A program made the translations under genes and the position numbers. This document shows, in pieces, positions 54,711-64,000 of a DNA stretch of 64,000 nucleotides. Source of the stretch: Bacteroidota bacterium (GTDB lineage Bacteria > Bacteroidota > Bacteroidia > Chitinophagales > Chitinophagaceae); the NCBI GenBank assembly GCA_018267515.1, contig JAFDYJ010000017.1:205708-269707 (forward strand), written 5' to 3'. The notes beneath the pieces were generated by a model. The model was not told where the DNA came from and did no database searches. It saw nothing but the letters and a program-made list of their open reading frames with translations. Each line of letters opens with the position of its first letter. Within the stretch, counting starts at the first letter, position 1.

Positions 54711-54788
54711 TTTATATCCGGAATTTAGCTAACAATTTAGCCAAAAAATGCAAAAATAAAAATGCAGTTAATCAATCCGCTGTTAATA

Positions 54789-55805
54789 CTATTGAGACTG
54801 GTAATACTGACCGGCCGGCATTCTGAAAACCCGGTTGCGTTGAAATGCTGTAAATGATGTGAACTCTTTATTATGTGTTTTTGTCCAGTTATCGTATGCA
54901 GCCGGATTATCCGTGATGCCAAACAACCATTGATTATAGGCGTCAAACATTCCTTCCCTGAGCAATTGACGCTGGTAATCAAATAACCGGAATGGGAATT
55001 TGACAGCGTACTGAGAAAACCAATCCAGGATAAATCTTGTGCGGATCATTGTCAGTATTTCTGCAGATATTCCTGCTGCGGCCAGGGGATATTGTTTACC
55101 CATTCCTTCCAGGAAATGCCTGGCAAATTCGCTTTTCGTTTTTTCTCCTTCTTTTATAAAATCAGGAGAAGCAAATAATTTTTCTTTATAGGCCTGTAGC
55201 AACAATTGTTTCATAGCGGTACTTCTTTCGGTAAAGCTTTCCATGTTCACAAAAATTTCTCCATATAAGAGGCTCCATACTTTATCCTTTGTATAGAAAT
55301 AAAACAATGCGGCATTATAATAATTACCGCTGTAAGCCGGTGCTGTTTCTATGCCCTTTTCCCATTGATTGATTGCTGAATAATCTTTGGTAGCCCATAG
55401 CAATTCTCCATATTCGCTGTATAGAGGCCCGCTATTGGGAAATTTTTTTAATCCTTTCTTATACACTTTCTCACAGTCTTTCGGCAGCTCTAATGCCTTA
55501 TAAACATTTCCTGCTATTTGAAAACAGACTTCATCGGCATCTTTCCTTTCAATAAGTTTTTTTGCACCTTCCAATGCAGTGGTATAATCTCTTTTCAGAT
55601 AATAGCTCATGACCAGGTCTTTTTGCATATCCAGGTTGTCGGGATCCTGCTGTAAAGCATGATTCAGTACCACAATGGCATTATTAAAATCTCCGGAACG
55701 CATAAAACTCTTTGCAGTTTCATATAATGTTTTAGGATCGTCGTTTTGAGCAACAGAAACATAAGACACAGAAAGAAGCAGGAGAAATACAAAAAGTTTT
55801 TTCAT
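54789..55805 (-). CDS. Secreted TPR-repeat protein
   Basis: A protein of about 338 residues with a signal peptide ending at SVAQ. The first half holds four to five tetratricopeptide units (AKSFMRSGDFNNAIVVLNHALQ and successors). The second half is helical without a recognised motif. The frame begins at 55826, but the ATG at 55805 starts the signal peptide directly. TPRs bind peptides or proteins. It follows the DUF1015 gene by 71 bases on the same strand. Confidence 0.85.
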   Translation of the reverse strand: MKKLFVFLLLLSVSYVSVAQNDDPKTLYETAKSFMRSGDFNNAIVVLNHALQQDPDNLDMQKDLVMSYYLKRDYTTALEGAKKLIERKDADEVCFQIAGNVYKALELPKDCEKVYKKGLKKFPNSGPLYSEYGELLWATKDYSAINQWEKGIETAPAYSGNYYNAALFYFYTKDKVWSLLYGEIFVNMESFTERSTAMKQLLLQAYKEKLFASPDFIKEGEKTKSEFARHFLEGMGKQYPLAAAGISAEILTMIRTRFILDWFSQYAVKFPFRLFDYQRQLLREGMFDAYNQWLFGITDNPAAYDNWTKTHNKEFTSFTAFQRNRVFRMPAGQYYQSQ

Positions 55806-55876
55806 ATTGCAAATTAAAGCTGTCAATGATGGATATCAGAACCCATGATTGCAAAATAACAAATATTTTAGAGGGA

Positions 55877-57121
55877 TTACAGTTGATGAGTCAATAATCC
55901 ATCCCTAAGCTTTGGCTCAAACCAGGTACTCTTGGGCGGCATTACATTCCCGCTGTCTGCAATGTCAAATAATTGCTGAATGCTGACAGGATACAGGCTG
56001 AAAGCAACTTTCATTTCTCCGCTATCCACTCTTTTCACTAACTCATTCAACCCCCTGATTCCACCGACAAAATCAATCCTCTTATCCGTTCGCTGATCTT
56101 TTATATCCAGTAGTTTTTTCAGGATATTTTCTGAAAGAATGCTGATGTCCAATACATCAATCGGGTCATTTGTAAAAGTTCCTTTCCGTGCAACCAGTAT
56201 ATACCATTTTCCTTCCAGGTACATTCCCATTTCATGAAGCTGTGAAGGCTTCACCGGTTCAGGACTCAGCGTAATCATAAAATCGTCCTGCAAAGCGCTG
56301 ATGAAATCGTCAGCTTCCATATCATTGAGATCCTTTACCACCCTGTTATAGTCAAGAATTCTTAACTGACTGGCAGGGAATATTGTTGTGAGAAAATATT
56401 TTGCTTCTTCACTATCTGGGAGTTCTTTGCTCACTTTAGCTGCAGAAGCTGCCCGGTGATGTCCATCCGCTATGTAAGTGCAGGGAACTTTAGTAGCAAA
56501 TAATTGAGTGATAGAATTAATAACAATCTCCCTGTCAATCATCCAGACAGTATGCTGAATTCCATCCGGTGCCTTAAAATCATAAATCGGTTTTTGAGTG
56601 GTTTGCCAACCACTGATCAATGCATTGATCTCCATTACATCCCTGTAGGCAAGAAAAACATTCCCGGTTTGAGCATTAATGTTTTTCATGTGATTGATGC
56701 GATCCAATTCTTTATCGGGTCGTGTATATTCATGTTTTTTTATGACTCCGTTGAAATAATCTTCCACAGAGGAAACACAGACAAGTCCGGTTTGATTAAT
56801 CTCCTTCCCACCCCATTCCGGCTGTGCCGGCATAATCAGCCGGTATATGTAATAACAAGGTTTATCATCGGGCACCAGGATATTTTCTAAAATAAACTGT
56901 GTGAGATTTTCTTTGGCTTTTTCATAAACGGACATATCATGAATATCCATTTCTTCCGGGAGGTCAATTTCAGCTTTGGTGACATGAAGAAAAGAATAAG
57001 GATTGTCCTTTGCCTCTGCTCTTGCTTCAGCACTATTTAAAACATCATACGGTCGGGAAGCTACCCGGTCTGCCAATTCTACAATAGGCCGTAATGCTTT
57101 GAAAGGTTTAATAATTGCCAT
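55877..57121 (-). CDS. DUF1015 family protein
   Basis: A protein of about 414 residues beginning MAIIKPFKALRP at the ATG at 57121; the frame opens a little earlier at 57166. Family elements are visible: ASRPYDVL, HEYTRPDKELDR, IADGHHRAASA and the final CDS-type ends. DUF1015 proteins occur beside serC and serA in many bacteria and are sometimes named SerB-like or SerC-associated, but no reaction is established. Here it follows serC by 25 bases, without serA. Confidence 0.85.
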   Translation of the reverse strand: MAIIKPFKALRPIVELADRVASRPYDVLNSAEARAEAKDNPYSFLHVTKAEIDLPEEMDIHDMSVYEKAKENLTQFILENILVPDDKPCYYIYRLIMPAQPEWGGKEINQTGLVCVSSVEDYFNGVIKKHEYTRPDKELDRINHMKNINAQTGNVFLAYRDVMEINALISGWQTTQKPIYDFKAPDGIQHTVWMIDREIVINSITQLFATKVPCTYIADGHHRAASAAKVSKELPDSEEAKYFLTTIFPASQLRILDYNRVVKDLNDMEADDFISALQDDFMITLSPEPVKPSQLHEMGMYLEGKWYILVARKGTFTNDPIDVLDISILSENILKKLLDIKDQRTDKRIDFVGGIRGLNELVKRVDSGEMKVAFSLYPVSIQQLFDIADSGNVMPPKSTWFEPKLRDGLLTHQL

Positions 57122-57146
57122 TGCTTTTAAAAGAGGTTTAAAATTT

Positions 57147-58244
57147 TTATCCTTTTGTTTTTGCAAATTGTCTCATCAGGTCTGTTAGCGCCTGCACACT
57201 TTCTATCGGTAAAGCATTATACATAGAAACCCGGAATCCCCCGGAAGAACGATGCCCTTTTACACCTACCATTCCTTCTTTCTTACAAAGATCCAGGAAC
57301 TCTTTTTCAAGAGATGCGTTTTCGATAACGAAAGTGGCATTCATTTTACTGCGGTCTTCCCTGGCCACTCTCCCTGTAAATAGCGGAAGACTGTCGAGTG
57401 TTTCGTAAAACAACTTTGCCTTGGCAGCATTAGCTTTTTCTATGACTGCAATTCCACCCAGGTTTTTCAACCAACGTAATGTAAGCATGCAAATATATAC
57501 AGCAAATACAGGCGGAGTGTTCAGCAATGAACCCGCTTCTATATGATTGCGGTAATCCATAATTGTAGGAATAACACGGTTAACTTTTCCTAAAATATTT
57601 TTATTCACCACAACCATATTGACCCCGGCAGCGCCGACATTTTTCTGAGCACCTGCATAAATAAGATCGAATTTATTGAAATCCATTTCCCGGCTCAGGA
57701 TATCACTGCTCATGTCTGCCACTAAGGGAACATTACAGGAATAAAACAGTGAGAGATCCTGCCATTGAGAACCATAAATAGTGTTATTGGTGGTGAGATG
57801 CAAATATTTTGCAGTTGCCGCAACGTGAAAGCTTTTGGGTAATGAAGTATATTGATTTTCCGCTCCGCTGCAGACAATTTCCACATGACCGAATAGCTTC
57901 GCCTCTTTAATTGCCTTGCCGGACCATACTCCCGTATCTGCAAATGCAGCAATCTCATTTTCGTTCAGCAGGTTCATCGGTACCTGCATAAATTGAGTGG
58001 AAGCGCCGCCATGAAGAAATAAAACTTCGTGATCATTATCCAGCTGCATTAATTCACGAGCCAGGGACCGGGCTTCCTCCATCACCGGCTGAAATAAAGA
58101 AGTGCGATGACCGATTTCAAGAATGGACAGGCCTGAATTATTAAAATCAATAATGGCCCGGCTGGCTTCTGCAAATACTTCTTTGGGAAGAATAGACGGA
58201 CCTGCATTAAAATTATGAACTAAAGAACGGGTCGTTTGTACCAC
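57147..58244 (-). CDS. serC: Phosphoserine aminotransferase
   Basis: A pyridoxal-phosphate enzyme converting 3-phosphohydroxypyruvate to phosphoserine in serine and pyridoxine synthesis. Family segments are HNFNAGPSILP at the start, LFLHGGAST, ADMSSDI, and the PLP lysine in IYAGAQKN, ending SSGGFRVSMYNA. The frame is open to 58325, but the GTG at 58244 gives the usual short N-terminus. No ATG is in frame; one ATG nearby (58249) is in another frame. The neighbouring DUF1015 gene is the usual partner. Confidence 0.92.
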   Translation of the reverse strand: MVQTTRSLVHNFNAGPSILPKEVFAEASRAIIDFNNSGLSILEIGHRTSLFQPVMEEARSLARELMQLDNDHEVLFLHGGASTQFMQVPMNLLNENEIAAFADTGVWSGKAIKEAKLFGHVEIVCSGAENQYTSLPKSFHVAATAKYLHLTTNNTIYGSQWQDLSLFYSCNVPLVADMSSDILSREMDFNKFDLIYAGAQKNVGAAGVNMVVVNKNILGKVNRVIPTIMDYRNHIEAGSLLNTPPVFAVYICMLTLRWLKNLGGIAVIEKANAAKAKLFYETLDSLPLFTGRVAREDRSKMNATFVIENASLEKEFLDLCKKEGMVGVKGHRSSGGFRVSMYNALPIESVQALTDLMRQFAKTKG

Positions 58245-58358
58245 TTCGCATTGATTTATTGAAGCTGCAAAGATACGCCACCTGCAGTTCGATTCCGGCT
58301 GCCGATGGGTTTGAATTACCAACAAAAAGAAGCTGAGCTTTGTAATTCTATGCCGGAT

Positions 58359-59324
58359 TTATTCTTCCCTGCCTTTTATGATTCCTTTTTGCCAGGCACT
58401 GTTAAGATTTTCAAACTCTTTCAGATCTGCTGCTGAAAATTCTTTATGACTCAGTTTGCTGAGATCCGGTTGACCTGCATTTACCCAGGCCGTGTACCAG
58501 AATGAAGCAACTGCAAAGATTGATTGCCGCATTCTTCTTTCTATCATACCTTTCAATTTCTCATCGTATGCAATACTGTAGGCAGATGAATACTGGCGGA
58601 TTAATATTCCATTCCTGTTTTCAAATGAATATTGCTGATCGGAAGGAAACCGCTGAGATAATTCTTTTTCAAACTTTAAAACCGTATCGGAAGCCGCAGC
58701 ACTTTCCAATACCCGCTTCCAGATAAAATCGCCGGGATTTTTAATATACTCAGCTTTGCCGATAAAAAAATCCCAATTTTTATCAGCAAGCAATTCAGGA
58801 ATTCTGCTTTCCCAAAAACCATGAATACCCCGTTGATTGCTGAACTGGCCATTGTGATTGCTGCTGGCATGTAAGGGAACATGAGCATCTGCTATATAAT
58901 GGCCTAACTCGGCAGAAAGCTTTAAAATCTTCGACTGATTCTTTTCTTTGAATGCATCCGTGAGCCGAAACAACATAGTTTGCACCCACCAGGGCACAGT
59001 ACCATAAGCATTCAGTGTATCAGCCGTATACCGGGCAACGGCATCATTCCACTTTCTCGGCAGAGAATCAAATGGGTAAACGCCATAGTGATCAATATCA
59101 ATATAATGACGGGGGCCTTCAGCAGCTACGGCATACCTTCTCTTATCCGGATCCACTGCATGTATCGTAATAAAATCAATATTCGGTTTGTATAACAACA
59201 ACATTTGCGGGGGCAGCAGGAATACCGCATACCGGTTGATTTCCTGGTGTGCAAAAAATCCCCAGCAAAAACATTGCAGCGATATCAATAAAGCTATTGA
59301 AACAATAAATGCCTTTTTCATCAT
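58359..59324 (-). CDS. Zinc-dependent phospholipase C / S1-P1 nuclease-like protein
   Basis: A 321-residue secreted protein. The signal peptide ends at FC before WGFFAHQ, so the mature protein starts with Trp, whose amino group is a zinc ligand in this family. Further zinc-binding residues are in ELGHYIADAHVPLHA and in HGFWES (His, Asp, His, Asp, His, His, Glu). Members act on phospholipids or single-stranded nucleic acid; which applies here cannot be told. It lies upstream of serC on the same strand. Confidence 0.85.
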   Translation of the reverse strand: MMKKAFIVSIALLISLQCFCWGFFAHQEINRYAVFLLPPQMLLLYKPNIDFITIHAVDPDKRRYAVAAEGPRHYIDIDHYGVYPFDSLPRKWNDAVARYTADTLNAYGTVPWWVQTMLFRLTDAFKEKNQSKILKLSAELGHYIADAHVPLHASSNHNGQFSNQRGIHGFWESRIPELLADKNWDFFIGKAEYIKNPGDFIWKRVLESAAASDTVLKFEKELSQRFPSDQQYSFENRNGILIRQYSSAYSIAYDEKLKGMIERRMRQSIFAVASFWYTAWVNAGQPDLSKLSHKEFSAADLKEFENLNSAWQKGIIKGREE

Positions 59325-59453
59325 ATAAGAGACAAATTAGTTAATTTTCTTGTACTCCCGTGTCACTTGAGAATCACCTGATCTTTTACAACCGTTCAAT
59401 TCCATTTCTCTTCTAAAAATTTCAAATTGACATAAATTGTGGTGAAAATAAAA

Positions 59454-60377
59454 ATGTATATGATCAGAAGTAGTTCCTTACGAATTCCAATACTAACGGT
59501 TTTGATTCTTAATCTTGTAACCGGCTTTAGCCAGCAGGATGAATCTTTGTTCCGGTCATCAGCTCTTACTGCTCCCGGCAGTTTTACCAAAGGTGTAGAA
59601 GGGCCGGCTGTGGATAAAGAAGGAAACCTGTATGCTGTTAATTTTAATCACGAAGGCACAATCGGAAAAATTACACCAAAAGGTGAAGCCAGTGTTTTTG
59701 TTGAATTGCCAAAAGGCAGTGTTGGCAACGGGATCCGTTTTGCAAAAAACGGAGATATGTTTATAGCTGATTATACGGGACACAATATTCTGAAGGTGGA
59801 CATGAAAACCAGGCAGGTCTCGGTGTTTTCTCATGAGAGCAGGATGACTCAGCCAAATGATATTGCAATTACAGGCAGAACTACATTTTTTGCCAGCGAC
59901 CCCGACTGGAAAAACGGGACCGGAAAATTATGGTATATAAATAAAAAAGGAAAGTCAATACTCCTTGAAGACAACATGGGTACAACAAATGGCGTGGAAG
60001 TAAGTCCCGATAATAAAAATCTTTATGTCAACGAATCTGCTCAACGGAAAATCTGGAAATATGATATAAACCGGAAAGGAAAAATTTCCAACAAGCGATT
60101 GCTGATTTCATTTCCTGATTTTGGAATGGATGGAATGCGCTGCGATGCACAGGGAAACTTGTATATAGCCAGGTTTGGTAAAGCTGTCGTAGCTATCGTT
60201 TCTCCTGAAGGAAAATTAATAAGAGAGGTTAAGCTGATTGGAGAGAAACCCACCAATGTTGCTTTTGGAGGGCCTGACGGTAAAACAGTTTTTGTGACAA
60301 TGCAGGATAAAGGAAATATAGAATCCTTTCCTACTGATATCCCGGGATATGAATGGACGGTTAAACAAAAATTATAA
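59454..60377 (+). CDS. SMP-30/gluconolactonase-like secreted protein
   Basis: A propeller protein of about 307 residues with a signal peptide (ending near GFSQ). SMP-30/gluconolaconase/LRE repeats are visible: EGPAVDKEGNLYAVNF, NGIRFAKNGDMFIAD, QPNDIAI, TNGVEVSPDNKNLYVNES and GMDGMRCDAQGNLYIA. Relatives hydrolyse sugar lactones with Ca2+ or Zn2+. The frame opens at a GTG (59439); the ATG at 59454 or 59460 is more likely. It is 88 bases before the cupin gene. Confidence 0.85.
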   Translation: MYMIRSSSLRIPILTVLILNLVTGFSQQDESLFRSSALTAPGSFTKGVEGPAVDKEGNLYAVNFNHEGTIGKITPKGEASVFVELPKGSVGNGIRFAKNGDMFIADYTGHNILKVDMKTRQVSVFSHESRMTQPNDIAITGRTTFFASDPDWKNGTGKLWYINKKGKSILLEDNMGTTNGVEVSPDNKNLYVNESAQRKIWKYDINRKGKISNKRLLISFPDFGMDGMRCDAQGNLYIARFGKAVVAIVSPEGKLIREVKLIGEKPTNVAFGGPDGKTVFVTMQDKGNIESFPTDIPGYEWTVKQKL

Positions 60378-60465
60378 TCTTTAAAAATATCCGGATACAG
60401 ATTGTATAATATTTCACCTGTATTCGCAGGGTTTAGTTAACTTAACGATTCTAATTGCCGGTAGA

Positions 60466-60879
60466 ATGAGAAAAGCGTTTCACTTCTTTTTATGGGCATT
60501 TCTTTTTAGTATTTGTTCCGATACCATTTCCGGCCAGGAGAGCTTTCCTTCAATAAAGAATATTTTTAAAATCATAAAGACAGATCCTTCTCATTCCCTG
60601 TGGACATTGAAAAAAACGGACTTGCTTAGAATCAATGCTGTAAAAATGAAAGGGGAGGCTCAATTACATAAACATCCGGATGCAGACCATACTATCCTTT
60701 TGATAAAAGGAGTCATTATTGCCGAGATAAACGGGGAAAAACTGAAATTGAAAAAAGGGGATATTCTTTCCATACCGGCCGGCGTACCCCACAAGTACAG
60801 TGTTCGGGGAAGAAAAGCAATCCTGGTAAGTATGGATGCACCTTACTACGATCCGGAAAAAACTATTTTACTTAAATAA
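60466..60879 (+). CDS. Secreted cupin-domain protein
   Basis: A 137-residue protein with a signal peptide and a single cupin barrel. Metal-binding histidines are in LHKHPDADHT, and the second motif is IPAGVPHKY. Single cupins are often sugar- or metal-binding enzymes or sensors. It is 32 bases before the amidohydrolase gene and probably co-transcribed with it. Confidence 0.85.
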   Translation: MRKAFHFFLWAFLFSICSDTISGQESFPSIKNIFKIIKTDPSHSLWTLKKTDLLRINAVKMKGEAQLHKHPDADHTILLIKGVIIAEINGEKLKLKKGDILSIPAGVPHKYSVRGRKAILVSMDAPYYDPEKTILLK

Positions 60880-60911
60880 TATATTTATAAACCAATCAAT
60901 ATACTGACTGT

Positions 60912-63908
60912 ATGAAAAAACATGTTCTTCTTTTTTTACTTGGCTCATTTGTCTGCCTGGCTGCCGTTGCACAAAACGATACCCGTAGCCTGGAATTTGA
61001 AACATCGGCGGTAACACAGCCTTCCTTAAGTATAATGCCTGATGGAAAATCTTTTGTATTTAATCTTCTCGGTCATTTGTTCCGGATGCCTGCTAAAGGT
61101 GGCGATGCCGTACAACTGACATTCGGTCCTTATTATGATGATCAACCCGTAGTGTCGCCCGATGGAAAAAAGATCGCATTTATTTCAAACAGGGATGGAA
61201 GCGATGGTAACGTTTTTATTCTCGATTTGAACACAAATAAAATAACCGGGATCACACATGTATTTATGGCGGGTTCACCAACCTGGAGTCCCGATGGCAC
61301 TACAATAGCATTTCTTTCTTTTTTACGACGTGAAGAATACCCGGTTGATAAGATTCCTTTTTTTGGAGCCGGCGACAGAGCATCTATACATACTGTTTCA
61401 GTAACAGGGAATAATCTGATACGCCTAACAGAGGTGAAAAGTTTTGCTTCTTTATTTTACCAGGCTGATGGTGTATTGACATGGACTGTAACCGAAAGCC
61501 AGGGGCAGGATCCGTTTCCGGGATTTGGTATGGGGCCCTCTAATGTTTTAACCGTTTTTGAAAAAAAACTGAACGATGGAAATATAGTACGCACAGGAAC
61601 ACTCAGAGGCCGGACAGGCCGGATTGCATTAACCGGAGATAAGCAACACTTTTATTATATCGGCGGTGGCCAGCTTCGCTATTATACTTTAGGTGATACC
61701 TCTTCAAAAATTATCGGGCCCTTTAAAGGAATGGCGGATGCACTTATTTTATCTCCGGATGAAAAATCATTAATAGCAGCATCAGATGCAAAATTGTGGC
61801 AGGTCACTATCTCCGGTGTAGAGAAAAATATGATGAACTGGAAAGCAAGGGTGAAAATGGAAGTAGTGCGACCCGCCATACGTAAATGGAATGCCCTTTC
61901 ACCGGGCAACGCTGTCGTACCGGAAGTAATGACTCCCAGGCTTTCACCGGACGGGGTAAACATTGTATTTATGGCTGCAGGGTTTTTATGGAAACAAGCG
62001 ATGATGAGTGGAAGTTCTGCAACAAAATTAATTAATGATAATTCATACCAACTGGATCCTGCATTTTCTCCCGATGGAAAAAAAATTGCTTTTGCTTCCG
62101 ACAGGCAGGGGATAAGAGAAATAAGAGTAATGGATCTGTTGACAAAAAAGATAAAAACAGTGGCAGCAGTCGATGGCTATTCATGGGTGCTTCAACCTAC
62201 ATGGAGTCCGGACGGTAAAGAGATTTTATACCAGCAATCCGGTAGCCTGGGAGCCCCCTACAAGTTTAGAAAAGTAAATGCAGAAACCGGAAGCGACACC
62301 TTAACAATCACAAGCACCGGTAATAACTGGAATGGCCGGCCCCATTTTTCTTCTGATGGTAAACACATTTACTACACTGCAAGGCAGGGAATGTTTGCCA
62401 ATGTCTTCCAACTTTCATTACAAGCCGGCGCCAAACCGGAAGCGCTGACAGATCTGAAACGGCATGTCCACGATGCATTGGTTTCCCCCGACGGAAAATG
62501 GATTGCTTTCCGACGGAATGCAGAAATATGGATTGCCGGAATAAAACCGGGAATTCTTACAGATAAAGATTTTAGACTTTTCAGTAAAACCGGCGGCAGA
62601 TCTTTTGCTTTTACAAATGATGCATCTGCCATTATGTATTCAGATAGAGAAAGAATTTTCAAAAAACAAATAACAGGAAATACAACCACTGCTTTAACCG
62701 TTAGTTTAAAACTTCCTGCTGCTGTTGCAAAACCGGTATTGATTAGCAGGATACATGTGTTGGATTTTACTACCGGGCAATTCACCGGTGAAACATCTGT
62801 TTATATTGAAAATTCAAGAATCGTTTGGATAGGATCTGAAAACGGAAAAAAGATTTCTCCCGAGGTTACCAGGATAGACGGAGGAGGCCGGTTTGCTATT
62901 CCCGGACTGATGGATTCACATGTCCATTCTGCATGGGAAAACCAACAGATAACCGAAGATAAGCTGATTGCATATGGAGTTACTTCCATCCGGGATGTTG
63001 GTAGCCGGTTAGATATTATCAATTCACTTAAAGACAGGGGCATTACAACCCAACTTCCCATACCCCGCTACTTTGCAGCAGGTGAAATTTTTGAAGGACT
63101 GGCGCCTCTTTGGGGAGATGCATTTTACGAAATCAATAGCAAGGAAGAAGCCAGGGAATATGTGCATTATTCCAAAGCTCATAATGCCGATCTTATAAAA
63201 GTTTATGCCTCTTTGCCCTGGTATTTAAAAACGGAAGTTGCAGCAGAAGCAAAAAAAGAAGGAATGCCGGTGGTAGGTCATGGCATTTCACTCGATGAAA
63301 TAACCCGAAGTATCAATTTCGGACTCACTTCTTCCGAGCATGGCGGTCCGGGCAATGAAGATATTGTAAAACTATTTGCAAATGCAGGTACCTGGCTGGA
63401 TCCTACACCTGGAATTTTTGGAGCCGGTACTACTCTAAAGCTGGCAGATTCAACAACCCTGGATGAAAAATTCAGAACCTTTATTCCGGAAGAAGAAATA
63501 AAAGCGGCAAGACCGGGACGGATTCCTTCCGATGCACAGATAGCAAGCTGGAAAAACATACTTGCTTCACTGAAACATATGTATGATAGCGACGTACGGT
63601 TATTAGATGGAACAGACGCCCTCATGACAGCAGTTTTCCATGGCCCTTCTGTTCATTGGGTTTTACAATTCTTCAGTGATGCAGGAATTCCGGCCATTGA
63701 TGTATTAAAAATAGGGACGCTCAGGGCAGCGGAGTCTGTAGGTGCGGAAAAAGATCTTGGCTCCCTGGATGCCGGTAAACTGGCGGACATCCTATTGCTG
63801 GATGCCAATCCGCTTCTGGATATTAAAAACACTTTAAAGATCTGGAGGGTAATTAAAAACGGCGACGTTTTTAATCCGGAGACACTGAGAAAAAAAGAAT
63901 TTGAATAA
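60912..63908 (+). CDS. Secreted PD40 (TolB-like) propeller fused to amidohydrolase
   Basis: A 998-residue protein with a signal peptide ending at AVAQ. The N-terminal two thirds (about residues 25-590) hold seven or more PD40 repeats of the type SPDGKKIAFISNRDG, a TolB-like propeller. The C-terminal third (about 600-998) is an amidohydrolase with metal ligands in GLMDSHVHS, Lys in LIKVYAS, His in VVGHGISLD, His in SSEHGGPG and Asp in DGTDAL, plus GKLADILLLDANPL. The propeller probably gates or binds peptide-like substrates, as in other dipeptidase-like fusions; this is an inference. The cupin gene precedes it. Confidence 0.9.
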   Translation: MKKHVLLFLLGSFVCLAAVAQNDTRSLEFETSAVTQPSLSIMPDGKSFVFNLLGHLFRMPAKGGDAVQLTFGPYYDDQPVVSPDGKKIAFISNRDGSDGNVFILDLNTNKITGITHVFMAGSPTWSPDGTTIAFLSFLRREEYPVDKIPFFGAGDRASIHTVSVTGNNLIRLTEVKSFASLFYQADGVLTWTVTESQGQDPFPGFGMGPSNVLTVFEKKLNDGNIVRTGTLRGRTGRIALTGDKQHFYYIGGGQLRYYTLGDTSSKIIGPFKGMADALILSPDEKSLIAASDAKLWQVTISGVEKNMMNWKARVKMEVVRPAIRKWNALSPGNAVVPEVMTPRLSPDGVNIVFMAAGFLWKQAMMSGSSATKLINDNSYQLDPAFSPDGKKIAFASDRQGIREIRVMDLLTKKIKTVAAVDGYSWVLQPTWSPDGKEILYQQSGSLGAPYKFRKVNAETGSDTLTITSTGNNWNGRPHFSSDGKHIYYTARQGMFANVFQLSLQAGAKPEALTDLKRHVHDALVSPDGKWIAFRRNAEIWIAGIKPGILTDKDFRLFSKTGGRSFAFTNDASAIMYSDRERIFKKQITGNTTTALTVSLKLPAAVAKPVLISRIHVLDFTTGQFTGETSVYIENSRIVWIGSENGKKISPEVTRIDGGGRFAIPGLMDSHVHSAWENQQITEDKLIAYGVTSIRDVGSRLDIINSLKDRGITTQLPIPRYFAAGEIFEGLAPLWGDAFYEINSKEEAREYVHYSKAHNADLIKVYASLPWYLKTEVAAEAKKEGMPVVGHGISLDEITRSINFGLTSSEHGGPGNEDIVKLFANAGTWLDPTPGIFGAGTTLKLADSTTLDEKFRTFIPEEEIKAARPGRIPSDAQIASWKNILASLKHMYDSDVRLLDGTDALMTAVFHGPSVHWVLQFFSDAGIPAIDVLKIGTLRAAESVGAEKDLGSLDAGKLADILLLDANPLLDIKNTLKIWRVIKNGDVFNPETLRKKEFE

Positions 63909-63949
63909 GAAATAAATCACAAAGGCAATTTATTGAAGTTGTTGTCCCG

Positions 63950-63968
63950 ACCCCGATCTAATCGGGGT
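63950..63968 (+). terminator. Hairpin after the amidohydrolase gene, possible terminator
   Basis: ACCCCGAT (63950-63957) pairs with ATCGGGGT (63961-63968) over a 3-base loop, 41 bases after the stop codon. The sequence after it is only mildly T-rich, so the termination role is uncertain. Confidence 0.5.
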
Positions 63969-64000
63969 ATCTAAAGTTTATATTCTAATTAAAGATGTAG

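Noticed and set aside
1..64000. tRNA, rRNA, CRISPR array, prophage or insertion sequence
   Set aside because: No cloverleaf, T-loop motif in an intergenic region, regular direct-repeat array, phage gene or transposase frame was seen.

Overview
The window looks like a chromosomal segment of a Bacteroidota bacterium, most likely family Chitinophagaceae or a relative. Supporting signs are type A sorting domains of the type IX secretion system (T9SS) at the left edge, an S46 dipeptidyl-peptidase, TlpA-like thioredoxins with long N-terminal domains, WG repeats, an AT-rich composition, few Shine-Dalgarno sequences, and promoters of the TTTG / TAnnTTTG type. No tRNA, rRNA, CRISPR array, prophage or insertion sequence was recognised.

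Layout. 1-1717: two T9SS cargo proteins. 1848-8635 (minus strand): a clade II (Sec-type) nitrous oxide reductase cluster reading cytochrome c - nosZ - nosL - nosD - nosF - nosY - group III truncated haemoglobin. 8895-10787 (plus): a Crp/Fnr regulator and a 12-helix membrane protein. The promoters on both sides of this divergent region carry TGAT-N4-ATCA-like palindromes, so the regulator probably controls the nos genes, itself and the membrane protein. 10841-28657: mainly housekeeping and envelope genes (obg, an S46 peptidase, a dipeptide epimerase, a GH20 hexosaminidase, a cation diffusion facilitator, an AlkA-like glycosylase, an amidohydrolase, cysS, an endonuclease/exonuclease/phosphatase protein, two rhomboids, rlmD). 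A broken mnmD remnant lies at 20628-20889. 29043-37086: a thioredoxin-like plus parvulin pair, metF, a WG-repeat protein, an unknown secreted protein, and a composite pseudogene made of a LamG-like N-terminus joined to a histidine kinase fragment. 37190-40309: lptB - GH3-like - fabG operon. 40320-44658 (minus): rfbD, an enoyl-CoA hydratase, a GxxExxY protein and paaZ. 44742-48284: two small helical envelope proteins, adk, msrB and a PQQ-type sugar dehydrogenase. 48570-52919: an M16 peptidase and an ECF sigma / membrane protein / CpxP-like cassette. 52935-59324 (minus): acyl-CoA synthetase, a TPR protein, DUF1015, serC and a zinc phospholipase/nuclease-like protein. 59454-63908: an SMP-30-like protein, a cupin and a PD40-amidohydrolase fusion.

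How the genes work together. The clearest functional unit is anaerobic N2O respiration. NosZ is the periplasmic terminal reductase, the lipoprotein cytochrome c its likely electron donor, and NosL/D/F/Y supply and assemble copper and sulphur. The truncated haemoglobin and the 12-helix protein probably deal with NO or O2. Several envelope genes fit scavenging of peptides and cell-wall fragments: S46 and M16 peptidases, dipeptide epimerase, GH20 and amidohydrolases. The intergenic DNA also carries a purine-rich repeat built around GCTAAGAG and decayed inverted repeats.
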